This document shows, piece after piece, positions 53,991 through 64,000 of a stretch of 64,000 nucleotides of DNA (within the stretch, counting starts at the first letter, position 1; every line of letters starts with the position of its first letter). The DNA is from Cyclina sinensis (lineage: Eukaryota; Mollusca; Bivalvia; Venerida; Veneridae): contig JAAONU010000011.1 in assembly GCA_012932295.1 (NCBI GenBank), positions 41,170,352-41,234,351 of the forward strand, given 5' to 3'. The position numbers and the translations under genes were made by a program. Under the pieces are notes generated by a model. That model had not been told where the DNA came from. It did no database searches and worked only from the letters and a program-made list of their open reading frames with translations.

Positions 53991-55335
53991 TAATCCCAAA
54001 CTACAGTCTAGATGTACATTTTGAAAGCACATTCGAATACCCAAATTCAGGCTTGAAGTGCATTATCGAATGTTTATTTGAATTACCAACTACCAACTTC
54101 GAATCAACTTCACACAGATTTTCAAGTAAAGCATTTTTGTAGTAGCTATATATGTCGGTACAAATGCATTTAGCGAATACAAATAGAAATTTTTCACAAT
54201 GTGTACACGAGTTTCAAAAAAGAGATATTTACAGAAAGCTCAAAACATAATGCCTGAAAGGTAGAAAAAATAACAGCAATTTAAATTGTCAAATGCATAA
54301 TAGCGAAGAAAAAAAGACCAGTGTGAGTTGGATATAATAGTACCATCTTGATTATTACCAAATACTGAAAGCAAAACAATATCGAGTGTCGTATTATTAA
54401 GTTATCAGCTGAATTAGAAAATCTGTAAAAATGATAATGTTTTCGACACAGCGAGTAAATTGAAGTAATTTGATAGATCTAATTTCCTCGACCTTCTTCC
54501 GCTTTTCACGTAGTGCTTATTGCTTCCCATTTATGTTGCAACCCTTCCATACTAGTGTAAGTTCATATTCTCAAACGAATGCAAAAAAATATCAACATCA
54601 GATATCAACATGTACACTTCATAAGTGAATTCATTTACTGAATTCGTTATTTTTGATAATGATTTCGATACTTCACTTATTAATTTGCTTCTGTCGTACC
54701 CTCTCTCTCTCTTTCTCTCTCTCTCTCTGTGTGTTTCGCAATGGCTGCTTTCTAGTAAAAATAAAATATTTCCACGTATTATACAGATCCAGTTTGTCAA
54801 CTATTATTTTCCAGATACGAAACACAAGTGTGATGTGTATTATCATATTAAACAAAATATTTACATCAACTGTTTTTTTGTTTGTTTTTTTTCATTTTTG
54901 TATGAAAATTTACAAGAAGAGAGAAATGATTTCGTTCTGAATAATTCGGCTGAAAAACGGTGCATGTTGCAAAGATGCCTTTTTTTTGCTTTCATTTTTA
55001 ATATATTTTCTAGATGAATTATTTTTTAAGGTGAAATATAGACAAATATAGACAGATGAAGGAATGTTATGAAAACACATCTTATCTTGGAGGCTATGTT
55101 ACACCACCGTTTGCAGCTAACGTGGAATACATCACAAGTTGTATACGTTAAGATGCTGCATATCGGTATAGATTGATTAGTCGAAACTAAGAATCAGTTA
55201 TGCCATTATTAAGCATTACATTTTCACCCAAAAAATGATAAGCTGTAAATGAAAAAAAAGAGATGTTTGTAAAACATATATATCGCCCTCAGCACCTTAT
55301 CCCTAGAGTGAGCCATAAAAGTATAGGAGGGTATA
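53991..55335. other. Decayed minisatellite edge, then no gene recognised
   Basis: Degenerate 45-bp units fade out by about 54075. A TC microsatellite lies at 54702-54730 and an AT-rich region follows. The 130-codon frame at 54625 spans the TC run and is probably chance. Confidence 0.4.
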
Positions 55336-55339
55336 GGTG

Positions 55340-56235
55340 TCATCTCCTGAATACACCAACCAGCAAGTTTGTAAAGCCAGTGCCCAAAGGTTCTCTAGTT
55401 ATTGATTAGAAACTATTTTTTCTGTTAATGGTCAACATAACCTTGACCTTTGATCTAGTGACTCTAAAAACTAGAGGGTTGATTTTCTGGCCATGACCAA
55501 TCTGCCTATGAAGTTTAAAGAAGCCTGCGCCCAAGCATTCTACAGCTATTGATCAGAAACAGATTTTTAAGGTCATTGTGACTTTGGCCTTTGATCTGGT
55601 GATCTGTAAAGCTATAGGGGTCATCTTTGATCATGACCAACATTCATACTAAGTTCGAGGAACCAGAACCCAAACATTCTATAATTATTGCTCGGAAACA
55701 GTTTTGCTTTTCAAGGTCACTGTACTGTGACATTGATCTTTGACCTAATGACCAAAAAATAATTAGAGGTGATCAACTGGCCATGACCAACGTGCCTATG
55801 AAGTTTAGTGGAGCTGGGCCTAAGCGTTCTCTAGTAATTGATCTGAAACCTTTTTGCTGTTCAAGGAGATGGTGACCTTTGTCTTTGACTTGGCGACTTG
55901 AAAAAACTATAGGTGTCATCTACTGGCCATGACCAGTCTTCACACCAAGTTTGAGGAACCTGAGCCTAAGCATTCTGTAGTTATTGATCAGAAACTGTTT
56001 TGTTTTTCAAGATCATTGTCACTTTGATCTTTGATGTGGTGACCTGAAAAAAAAACTACAGGGGCCATCTACTGGTCATGGCCAACCTATATAACAAGTT
56101 TGAGGAAAGTGGATCCAAGGGATCTATAGAACAGATATAGATATTTATCGGAAACGAAGTGTCTACCGACCGACCTACCGACCGACATTTTCAAAATAAT
56201 ATGCCCCTTCATCTTCGATGGGGACATAAAAAATC
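55340..56235 (+). repeat. Dispersed tandem-block repeat (about 145-bp units) with CCGACCGACC end
   Basis: About six units of CTAGTTATTGATCAGAAACT, TTTTCAAGGTCACTGTGACC, TTGATCTTTGACCTGGTGAC, GGTCATCTACTGGCCATGAC CAA. It ends ACCGACCGACCTACCGACCG and AATATGCCCCTTCATCTTCG ATGGGGACATAAAAAA, a palindromic terminus I recognise from bivalve repeats. Confidence 0.85.
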
Positions 56236-56239
56236 CACA

Positions 56240-57000
56240 AAATTAGATTGGGTAAATGTTTCTTAAAACACATTAACCTTTTTTTAAACTATTTCTCTCG
56301 TTCACACAACAGGCAATTGTCATACTGTATTGCACAGGAAAACTTCATTTGAAGATCTTTCGTAAGCTATCACAAAGCCATTTCCACAGTTTTCACTGTA
56401 GTAAAGGCTTAAGCTATATGTATTCTTTGTGTAAATATTATACAAGTTTTAACAGGACGAAATTGAAAAGAGATCAGAAAGTGTGCGTTCAAGTAAAGGT
56501 TTTATTTCATCTGCTTTTGACCCAATCCCTCTTTGATAATGTTAAGTTCAGCTTTTCCAAAATTAATAATTTGGAAAAGAAAAAAAAAGCAAATTCTAAA
56601 ATATGAAAATTTTATAGGATAAAAACAATGGGTTGATCTTAACATTTATGTTAAAAGTATTTCAGAACGATCTATAAAACGTTATTTACTTAGCATTGTT
56701 AATCCTAAAACAAGTTTTCAGAATGAAAATATTTGTATAACCTTTTCGAGTACTTTTCGGTACAAAAGCGTTTAAGAAAAATTGAAATATAATCGACTAG
56801 CAAGTTCACTAACACGGGTTTCTTTTTCATCGCTTGTTAATAAAACCACTAAGCCAGGTCAAAGTAAGATCATTACACGCAGCAGGACATCCTTCTGAGT
56901 GTTCTAGCGTTTCGCAGGTCTGAGTTAATTTCTACACTTTATTCAAAATAAGTAACTGACCTGTTCACCTTTTTCTGACACGTTATTAGCTTACAATAAC
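56240..57000. other. No gene recognised
   Basis: AT-rich. The 85-codon frame at 56349-56606 has no recognisable features. Confidence 0.4.
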
Positions 57001-57007
57001 ATAATAC

Positions 57008-57268
57008 CAGGCGCGTAGCTGCCTATACGCGAGTACGCAGCTGAATCCACATTATTTTGACAAAAAAAAAATAAATAAACGAAAGTAAAGCTATTCATCT
57101 CCATTTTTATGCTAAAATAAATGGATTTTCGTTGGTCAAGAAAGCTCTCCGGAGGCCCCAAAACGCACCAAATTGCACCATTTATTTTAAAATTTTCAGG
57201 GGGGGCATGCCCCCTGACCCCCTAGATTATTTTGAATCCACATTCTTTATAGGCTAGCTACGCGCCTG
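57008..57268. mobile_element. 261-bp MITE, CAGGCGCGTAGCT ends
   Basis: Left CAGGCGCGTAGCTGCCTAT and right (complement) CAGGCGCGTAGCTAGCCTAT are inverted repeats, and GAATCCACATT is mirrored inside. A 5-bp direct duplication AATAC flanks it (57003-57007, 57269-57273). Internal GGGGGGGCATGCCCCCTGAC is a G/C palindrome often seen in this kind of element. Non-autonomous. Confidence 0.85.
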
Positions 57269-57274
57269 AATACC

Positions 57275-59565
57275 GTAACTACAAGATGATGTAGCCAAAT
57301 TCCAAGGGTTAACGACATTTGTAATCGTTGTTATACACTGTATACATTAATTTCCTAGATCTTATAACACTTTTAAACTAAGATTTCAACAATACATAGA
57401 CGCAGTATACACTCACTAAATTAAATACGAACACATTCTTACTGAAACATGGAAGAGACATTTTATCTCGTGGCCATGAGTTGTTACTAAGAAAAAAATT
57501 ATTCCACGACCACGAATTATAACTTAAAAAACAAAACCCAAATATACTTATTTCGTGGCAACAAAATATAACTAACAAAAAACAATCATTTTTTGTGGAC
57601 GACTTAGTAGACCAATTAGATTCATTCATTATTTCGTAAACACGAAATCTGACTTCAGTAATATTTATTCATAGGAACCCTTTTTTTAAGTTGCTGACCG
57701 AATTTCACAATTCCGGTCTTACCGTGTAATTGATTGGTTGGAAACAAATAAGTTACAAGCATGGTTAAAGACTACATGAACACATTGGAAACGGCTAAAT
57801 CATTCAATTCCACTAAATAATTTGATTAGCTTTAATAATCTGGATAAAGGAAGACTACAATGGCTCCAACTCTTTCACTTGAGAGCAAACGCCAAAATCG
57901 ACAAGTGCAATATCACTAAAATCCAATATTTCAAGATCGCAGTTTAAAAAATAAAATAAAAGTAGAATGGCCATGAGAAAAGTAAAATGAAATCGATTTT
58001 TCGGCGTAGCTGTATTGAAGTCAATTCTGACTTCTGACCTACATTTGTGACGAATGAAATTGTTCGATACAAAATCTTCAGCTGAAGAAGGAAGTTTTCC
58101 ATTGGATTTTGAAAACTGTCGCTGTTATGCAATTTCAGGGCAGTATTCGTAACAGCTAGTTTAATTATCTGAAAATAATGCAACTAAAATAACATTAATA
58201 CAGACGTAAATTAAATATCAGAAAGTTTAAACCATGAAAAATTATACTAATTGGAATTAATATATAATCTTTATGACTAAATATTATTTTATTTCATTGA
58301 GAATGACATTTTTTAAAGATATTTCTTGTTAAATGTGTCTCCAAAACCTTGTAGCAGCAAGAACACAGAATAACGTTTCTGCCCGTTTATTTAGACAGTG
58401 TCTCGGCAAGTCTCACCTTCTATAGACATTGTGTTTGTATATATAGGAAAAGGTAGACGAATTTGATTGGCGTTTAAGTATCTGTATGACAATGTACATG
58501 TATGTGCTACCCCGAGGGAACTATTCCATTGTTTACTATGGTAAATACAATTTGTAGTGACAGCTTTTACATTGGAAAGTGACATGGAAAATTACTATAT
58601 GTTTACAGAGGTTGTTTTTATTGCCTGCAGCAGAGCTGACATGTCCACCAAGCATTTTCGCACTTGAACATTTTGTTACAAATTAGTCTAAAGAAGTTAG
58701 AAAAAAATGTAATTTTAACCCTAAAATTAACCCCATAATGTGGCAATCTTATTAAGCTTAAATTCATCACTGCATCCTTAAATATATTAGAAAATAGATC
58801 AATAGCTTAGAGTCAAGAATTCTGAAGCCACGCTAAATTTAGCAACTCCAGGCTATAAAGTTTTTGATAAGTAGTTGAAGTTTTTAAATGTGTTCTCAAA
58901 TATATTTCTATGTAATTAAGATATCCAGGAGATATAATTCATTGTCGTCAGTGTTTCGCACGTGTTTCGTGCTGCTCTGTTGATTCTTTCCGGACATTGT
59001 ATTGTAAATTGCCGGGATGAAATATTCCACACAAAAAATATTTGATCACCTATAGTAACTGTTGTTGATGCTAAACTAGATTTTGCTTCCAAAACTTGCA
59101 TGAATAACTTTAAAAATTATCCAAAGAACTTTGTGAGCTAAAGTAACCATCTTTGTTTAAGAGCAGATAACTATATAATATAAAATTATTACCTTCGGTC
59201 CGTCAAGAATTCCAACTAAACCTTCGCGTTTCGTTAAACCGTTTACACTCACCAAGTAGCAAATGTCAGCTGAGCCTTATATAGACTGAGGTACGTTTAA
59301 ACTAATTTAATTGAACCTTCTACTAAACCTGTTGATAGTTAAGCTACCACAGAATTTGGTTGTGTTTAAGTTAATAAGTATATAATTTGACTGCTGAGTA
59401 ACAACAGCGGAACAAATGAGAACGATTTTTTTTTTGCGTACAAAGAAACAGTTAATGTATTTTAGCAATGTCTTTATTTTACTTCAGAATTCAAAGGGTT
59501 TTTTTGTTGTTGTTGTTTTTTTTTATGATTCTCTGCCAACTAACATTTTTTAAGAAGAGAGGAAG
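57275..59565. other. No gene recognised
   Basis: Degenerate TTCGTGGCCACGAAATATAACTAA-like units at about 57465-57660 form a weak 50-bp repeat. The rest is AT-rich and without coding or repeat signals I can support. Confidence 0.4.
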
Positions 59566-59569
59566 TTTT

Positions 59570-60037
59570 TACATATGAAAATATTTATAAATAAAAGTCT
59601 AAAGTTCTAAACCATTTATATTTCCCCTAGTTACATTTTAAATCCCATCTTTTTTAATAATTCTATAAAAATAAACAAAGTTCTGAAACATATTAATATT
59701 TCCCTATAACGTTGCAATCTAAACCCTGTATATGATATTTGCAATGCTGCATTCAGAAAAAAAATATTTTCAAAACGAGAGAAAATCGTAGATATCTTTG
59801 TAAAATTGCATTGTTCAGTAATTTGCCAAAATTACTTTCATCTTGCATTTTGAAATTTAAGACAAGCACACGAATGATAGATTTTAACTTGGGCTAAATA
59901 TATTTCAACATTTTAATTGCTAACACTTGAAAAAACTATCTGGTATAATAATATAAAATTAAAGTTAAAATCTTGCAAAATCCGAAAATATGATTCCCAT
60001 TATTCATGTATGTTGCAATATGTACTGAAAAACAATT
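59570..60037 (+). repeat. Segmental duplication, copy 2, leading into the 48-bp satellite
   Basis: Paralogue of 51540-52220 without the SINE. The boundary with the satellite falls where the single monomer begins in copy 1. Confidence 0.75.
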
Positions 60038-63000
60038 AGTTCTCACAAGCGTTGAAGGTAGATCACTGCTATACAATCAAAGCGTAGTTCTCACAAGCGT
60101 TGAAGGTAGAGCACCGCTATACAATCAAAGCGTAGTTCTCACAAGCGTTGAAGGTAGATCACCGCTATACAATCAAAGCGTAGTTCTCACACGCGTTGAA
60201 GGTAGATCACTGCTATACAATCAAAGCGTAGTTCTCACAAGCGTTGAAGGTAGAGCACCGCTATACAATCAAAGCGTAGTTCTCACAAGCGTTGAAGGTA
60301 GAGCACCGCTATACAATCAAAGCGTAGTTCTCACAAGCGTTGAATGTAGCACCACTATACAAACAAAGCGTAGTTCTCACAAGCGTTGAAGGTAGAGCAC
60401 CGCTATACAATCAAAGCGTAGTTCTCACAAGCGTTGAAGGTAGAGCACCGCTATACAATCAAAGAGTAGTTCTCACAAGCGTTGAAGGTAGAGCACCGCT
60501 ATACAATCAAAGCGTAGTTCTCACACGCGTTGAAGGTAGAGCACCGCTATACAATCAAAGCGTAGTTCTCACAAGCGTTGAAGGTAGAGCACCGCTATAC
60601 AATCAAAGCGTAGTTCTCACAAGCGTTGAAGGTAGAGCACCGCTAGTTCTCACAAGCGTTGAATGTAGCACCGCTATACAATCAAAGCGTAGTTCTCCAA
60701 GCGTTGAAGGTAGAGCACCGCTATACAATCAAAGCGTAGTTCTCAAAAGCGTTGAAGGTAGAGCACCGCTATACAATCAAAGCGTAGTTCTCACAAGCGT
60801 TGAAGGTAGAGCACCGCTATACAATCAAAGCGTAGTTCTCACAAGCGTTGAAGGTAGAGCACCGCTATACAATCAAAGCGTAGTTCTCACAAGCGTTGAA
60901 GGTAGAGCACCGCTATACAATCAAAGCGTAGTTCTCACAAGCGTTGAAGGTAGAGCACCGCTATACAATCAAAGCGTAGTTCTCACACGCGTTGAAGGTA
61001 GAGCACCGCTATACAATCAAAGCGTAGTTCTCACACGCGTTGAAGGTAGAGCACCGCTATACAATCAAAGCGTAGTTCTCACAAGCGTTGAAGGTAGATC
61101 ATCGCTATACAATCAAAGCGTAGTTCTCACACGCGTTGAAGGTAGATCACTGCTATACAATCAAAGCGTAGTTCTTACAAGCGTTGAAGGTAGAGCACCG
61201 CTATACAATCAAAGCGTAGTTCTCACACGCGTTGAAGGTAGAGCACCGCTATACAATCAAAGCGTAGTTCTCACACGCGTTGAAGGTAGAGCACCGCTAT
61301 ACAATCAAAGCGTAGTTCTCACAAGCGTTGAAGGTAGATCATCGCTATACAATCAAAGCGTAGTTCTCACACGCGTTGAAGGTAGATCACTGCTATACAA
61401 TCAAAGCGTAGTTCTTACAAGCGTTGAAGGTAGAGCACCGCTATACAATCAAAGCGTAGTTCTCACAAGCGTTGAAGGTAGAGCACCGCTATACAATCAA
61501 AGCGTAGTTCTCACAAGTCTTGAAGGTAGATCACCGCTATACAATCAAAGCGTAGTTCTCAAAAGCCTTGAAGGTAGAGCACCGCTATACAATCAAAGCG
61601 TAGTTCTCACAAGCCTTGAAGGTAGAGCACCGCTATACAATCAAAGCGTAGTTCTCACATGCGTTGAACGTAGAGCACCGCCATACAATCAAAGCGTAGT
61701 TCTCACAAGCGTTGAAGGTAGAGCACCGCTATACAATCAAAGCGTAGTTCTCACAAGCGTTGAAGGTAGAGCACCGCTATACAATCAAAGCGTAGTTCTC
61801 ACAAGCGTTGAAGGTAGAGCACCGCTAGTTCTCACAAGCGTTGAATGTAGCACCGCTATACAATCAAAGCGTAGTTCTCACAAGCGTTGAAAATAGAGCA
61901 CCGCTATACAATCAAAGCGTAGTTCTCACAAGCGTTGAAGGTAGAGCACCGCTATACAATCAAAGCGTAGTTCTCACAAGCGTTGAAGGTAGAGCACCGC
62001 TAGTTCTCACAAGCGTTGAATGTAGCACCGCTATACAATCAAAGCGTAGTTCTCACAAGCGTTGAAAATAGAGCACCGCTATACAATCAAAGCGTAGTTC
62101 TCACAAGCGTTGAAGGTAGAGCACCGCTATACAATCAAAGCGTAGTTCTCACAAGCGTTGAAGGTAGAGCACCGCTATACAATCAAAGCGTAGTTCTCAC
62201 AAGCGTTGAAGGTAGAGCACCGCTATACAATCAAAGCGTAGTTCTCACAAGCGTTGAAGGTAGATCACCGCTATACAATCAAAGCGTAGTTCTCACACGC
62301 GTTGAAGGTAGAGCACCGCTATACAATCAAAGCGTAGTTCTCACACGCGTTGAAGGTAGAGCACCGCTATACAATCAAAGCGTAGTTCTCACAAGCGTTG
62401 AAGGTAGAGCACCGCTATACAATCAAAGCGTAGTTCTCACAAGTCTTGAAGGTAGATCACCGCTATACAATCAAAGCGTAGTTCTCACACGCGTTGAAGG
62501 TAGAGCACCGCTATACAATCAAAGCGTAGTTCTCACACGCGTTGAAGGTAGAGCACCGCTATACAATCAAAGCGTAGTTCTCACAAGCGTTGAAGGTAGA
62601 GCACCGCTATACAATCAAAGCGTAGTTCTCACAAGCGTTGAAGGTAGATCACCGCTATACAATCAAAGCGTAGTTCTCACACGCGTTGAAGGTAGAGCAC
62701 CGCTATACAATCAAAGCGTAGATCTCACACGCGTTGAAGGTAGAGCACCGCTATACAATCAAAGCGTAGTTCTCACAAGCGTTGAAGGTAGAGCACCGCT
62801 ATACAATCAAAGCGTAGTTCTCACAAGTCTTGAAGGTAGATCACCGCTATACAATCAAAGCGTAGTTCTCACACGCGTTGAAGGTAGAGCACCGCTATAC
62901 AATCAAAGCGTAGTTCTCACACGCGTTGAAGGTAGAGCACCGCTATACAATCAAAGCGTAGTTCTCACAAGCGTTGAAGGTAGAGCACCGCTATACAATC

Positions 63001-64000
63001 AAAGCGTAGTTCTCACAAGCGTTGAAGGTAGAGCACCGCTATACAATCAAAGCGTAGTTCTCACAAGTCTTGAAGGTAATGCACCGCTATACAATCAAAG
63101 CGTAGTTCTCACAAGCGTTGAAGGTAGAGCACCGCTATACAATCAAAGCGTAGTTCTCACACGCGTTGAAGGTAGAGCACCGCTATACAATCAAAGCGTA
63201 GTTCTCACACGCGTTGAAGGTAGAGCACCGCTATACAATCAAAGCGTAGTTCTCACAAGCGTTGAAGGTAGATCATCGCTATACAATCAAAGCGTAGTTC
63301 TCACACGCGTTGAAGGTAGATCACTGCTATACAATCAAAGCGTAGTTCTTACAAGCGTTGAAGGTAGAGCACCGCTATACAATCAAAGCGTAGTTCTCAC
63401 ACGCGTTGAAGGTAGAGCACCGCTATACAATCAAAGCGTAGTTCTCACACGCGTTGAAGGTAGAGCACCGCTATACAATCAAAGCGTAGTTCTCACACGC
63501 GTTGAAGGTAGATCATCGCTATACAATCAAAGCGTAGTTCTCACACGCGTTGAAGGTAGATCACTGCTATACAATCAAAGCGTAGTTCTTACAAGCGTTG
63601 AAGGTAGAGCACCGCTATACAATCAAAGCGTAGTTCTCACAAGCGTTGAAGGTAGAGCACCGCTATACAATCAAAGCGTAGTTCTCACAAGTCTTGAAGG
63701 TAGATCACCGCTATACAATCAAAGCGTAGTTCTCAAAAGCCTTGAAGGTAGAGCACCGCTATACAATCAAAGCGTAGTTCTCACAAGCCTTGAAGGTAGA
63801 GCACCGCTATACAATCAAAGCGTAGTTCTCACATGCGTTGAAGGTAGAGCACCGCCATACAATCAAAGCGTAGTTCTCACAAGCGTTGAAGGTAGAGCAC
63901 CGCTATACAATCAAAGCGTAGTTCTCACAAGCGTTGAAGGTAGAGCACCGCTATACAATCAAAGCGTAGTTCTCACAAGCGTTGAAGGTAGAGCACCGCT
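60038..64000 (+). repeat. 48-bp satellite, about 80 copies, continuing beyond the window
   Basis: The unit AGTTCTCACAAGCGTTGAAG then GTAGAGCACCGCTATACAAT CAAAGCGT is highly homogeneous. Variants (CACACGCG for CACAAGCG; GATCATCG; GTTCTTACA; AAGTCTTG; ACATGCG) recur in fixed order: the run near 61505-61690 repeats near 63680-63860, about 2174 bp later, so there is higher-order structure. Shortened units (CTAGTTCTCACAAGCGTTGAATGTAGC) occur at 60340, 60645, 61828 and 61990. Each plus-strand unit encodes VVLTSVEGRAPLYNQS, giving frames of 127, 516 and 74 codons separated by the short units. No splice, start or homology evidence supports a protein. Confidence 0.97.

Noticed and set aside
54625..55017. 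130-codon frame with YPLSLFLSLSLC
   Set aside because: It spans a TC microsatellite, is mirrored by open frames on the other strand, and has no homology.
60340..61890. 516-codon open frame as a real protein gene
   Set aside because: It is created by a 48-bp period with no stop. Short units break the frame, there is no start context or splice site, and the paralogous single unit at 52221 is not in an open frame.
60038..64000. CRISPR-like array
   Set aside because: The units are head-to-tail with no unique spacers, and the surrounding genes are eukaryotic.

Overview
The window looks like AT-rich intergenic and genic DNA from a lophotrochozoan animal, most likely a bivalve mollusc. That is an inference from split genes with classical GT-AG introns, a three-exon animal globin, tRNA-derived SINEs, a Tc1-like transposon, and several long dispersed tandem-block repeats of a kind I associate with bivalve genomes. 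There is no operon structure and nothing bacterial. Most open frames above 60 codons are chance or repeat-driven.

Layout. 1.6-4.1 kb: a plus-strand four-transmembrane claudin/PMP22-like gene, with a TTAA-flanked MITE in its second intron. 5.5-5.96 kb: a 29-bp minisatellite. 6.9-9.7 kb: a complete minus-strand globin gene whose first intron is filled by a dispersed repeat carrying a SINE. 10-15 kb: three diverged tandem copies of one segment, one of them split by the 3' end of a LINE. 16.7-21 kb: a 180-bp satellite, a SINE, a second copy of the TTAA MITE, and a foldback element. 21.9-22.2 kb: a possible small secreted peptide. 22.4-39 kb: G-run-rich dispersed repeats into which a 4.78-kb terminal-inverted-repeat element (23950-28726, 4-bp target duplication ATGA) has inserted. 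That element is itself built as two diverged inverted arms, each holding pieces of a gene with features of a cysteine protease and an acidic repeat protein.

29.2-39.6 kb holds the most striking gene-like structure. On the minus strand there are twelve full and one to two partial copies of a 78-nt phase 1-1 exon at about 400-bp spacing. Each encodes a 26-residue acidic repeat. They are followed by a terminal exon near 29.2 kb and preceded by a phase-compatible exon at 39.5 kb. Eight copies still have both splice sites and an open frame.

40.6-42.2 kb: a dead Tc1-like transposon. 45.1-45.3 kb: a GC-richer patch that could be a promoter and first exon. 46.7-47.2 kb: a LINE 3' end. 49.5 kb and 57.0-57.3 kb: small palindromic MITEs. 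52.8-54.0 kb: a 45-bp minisatellite. 55.3-56.2 kb: another dispersed repeat. 60.04 kb to the window edge: a large 48-bp satellite with higher-order structure. A single-copy ancestor-like monomer of this satellite is preserved at 52.22 kb inside a paralogous segment.

The genes show no functional linkage to each other. The interest of the window lies in repeat and exon amplification: 27-, 45-, 48- and 180-bp tandem units and 78-nt exons, all multiples of three, next to a transposon that carries related acidic coding sequence.
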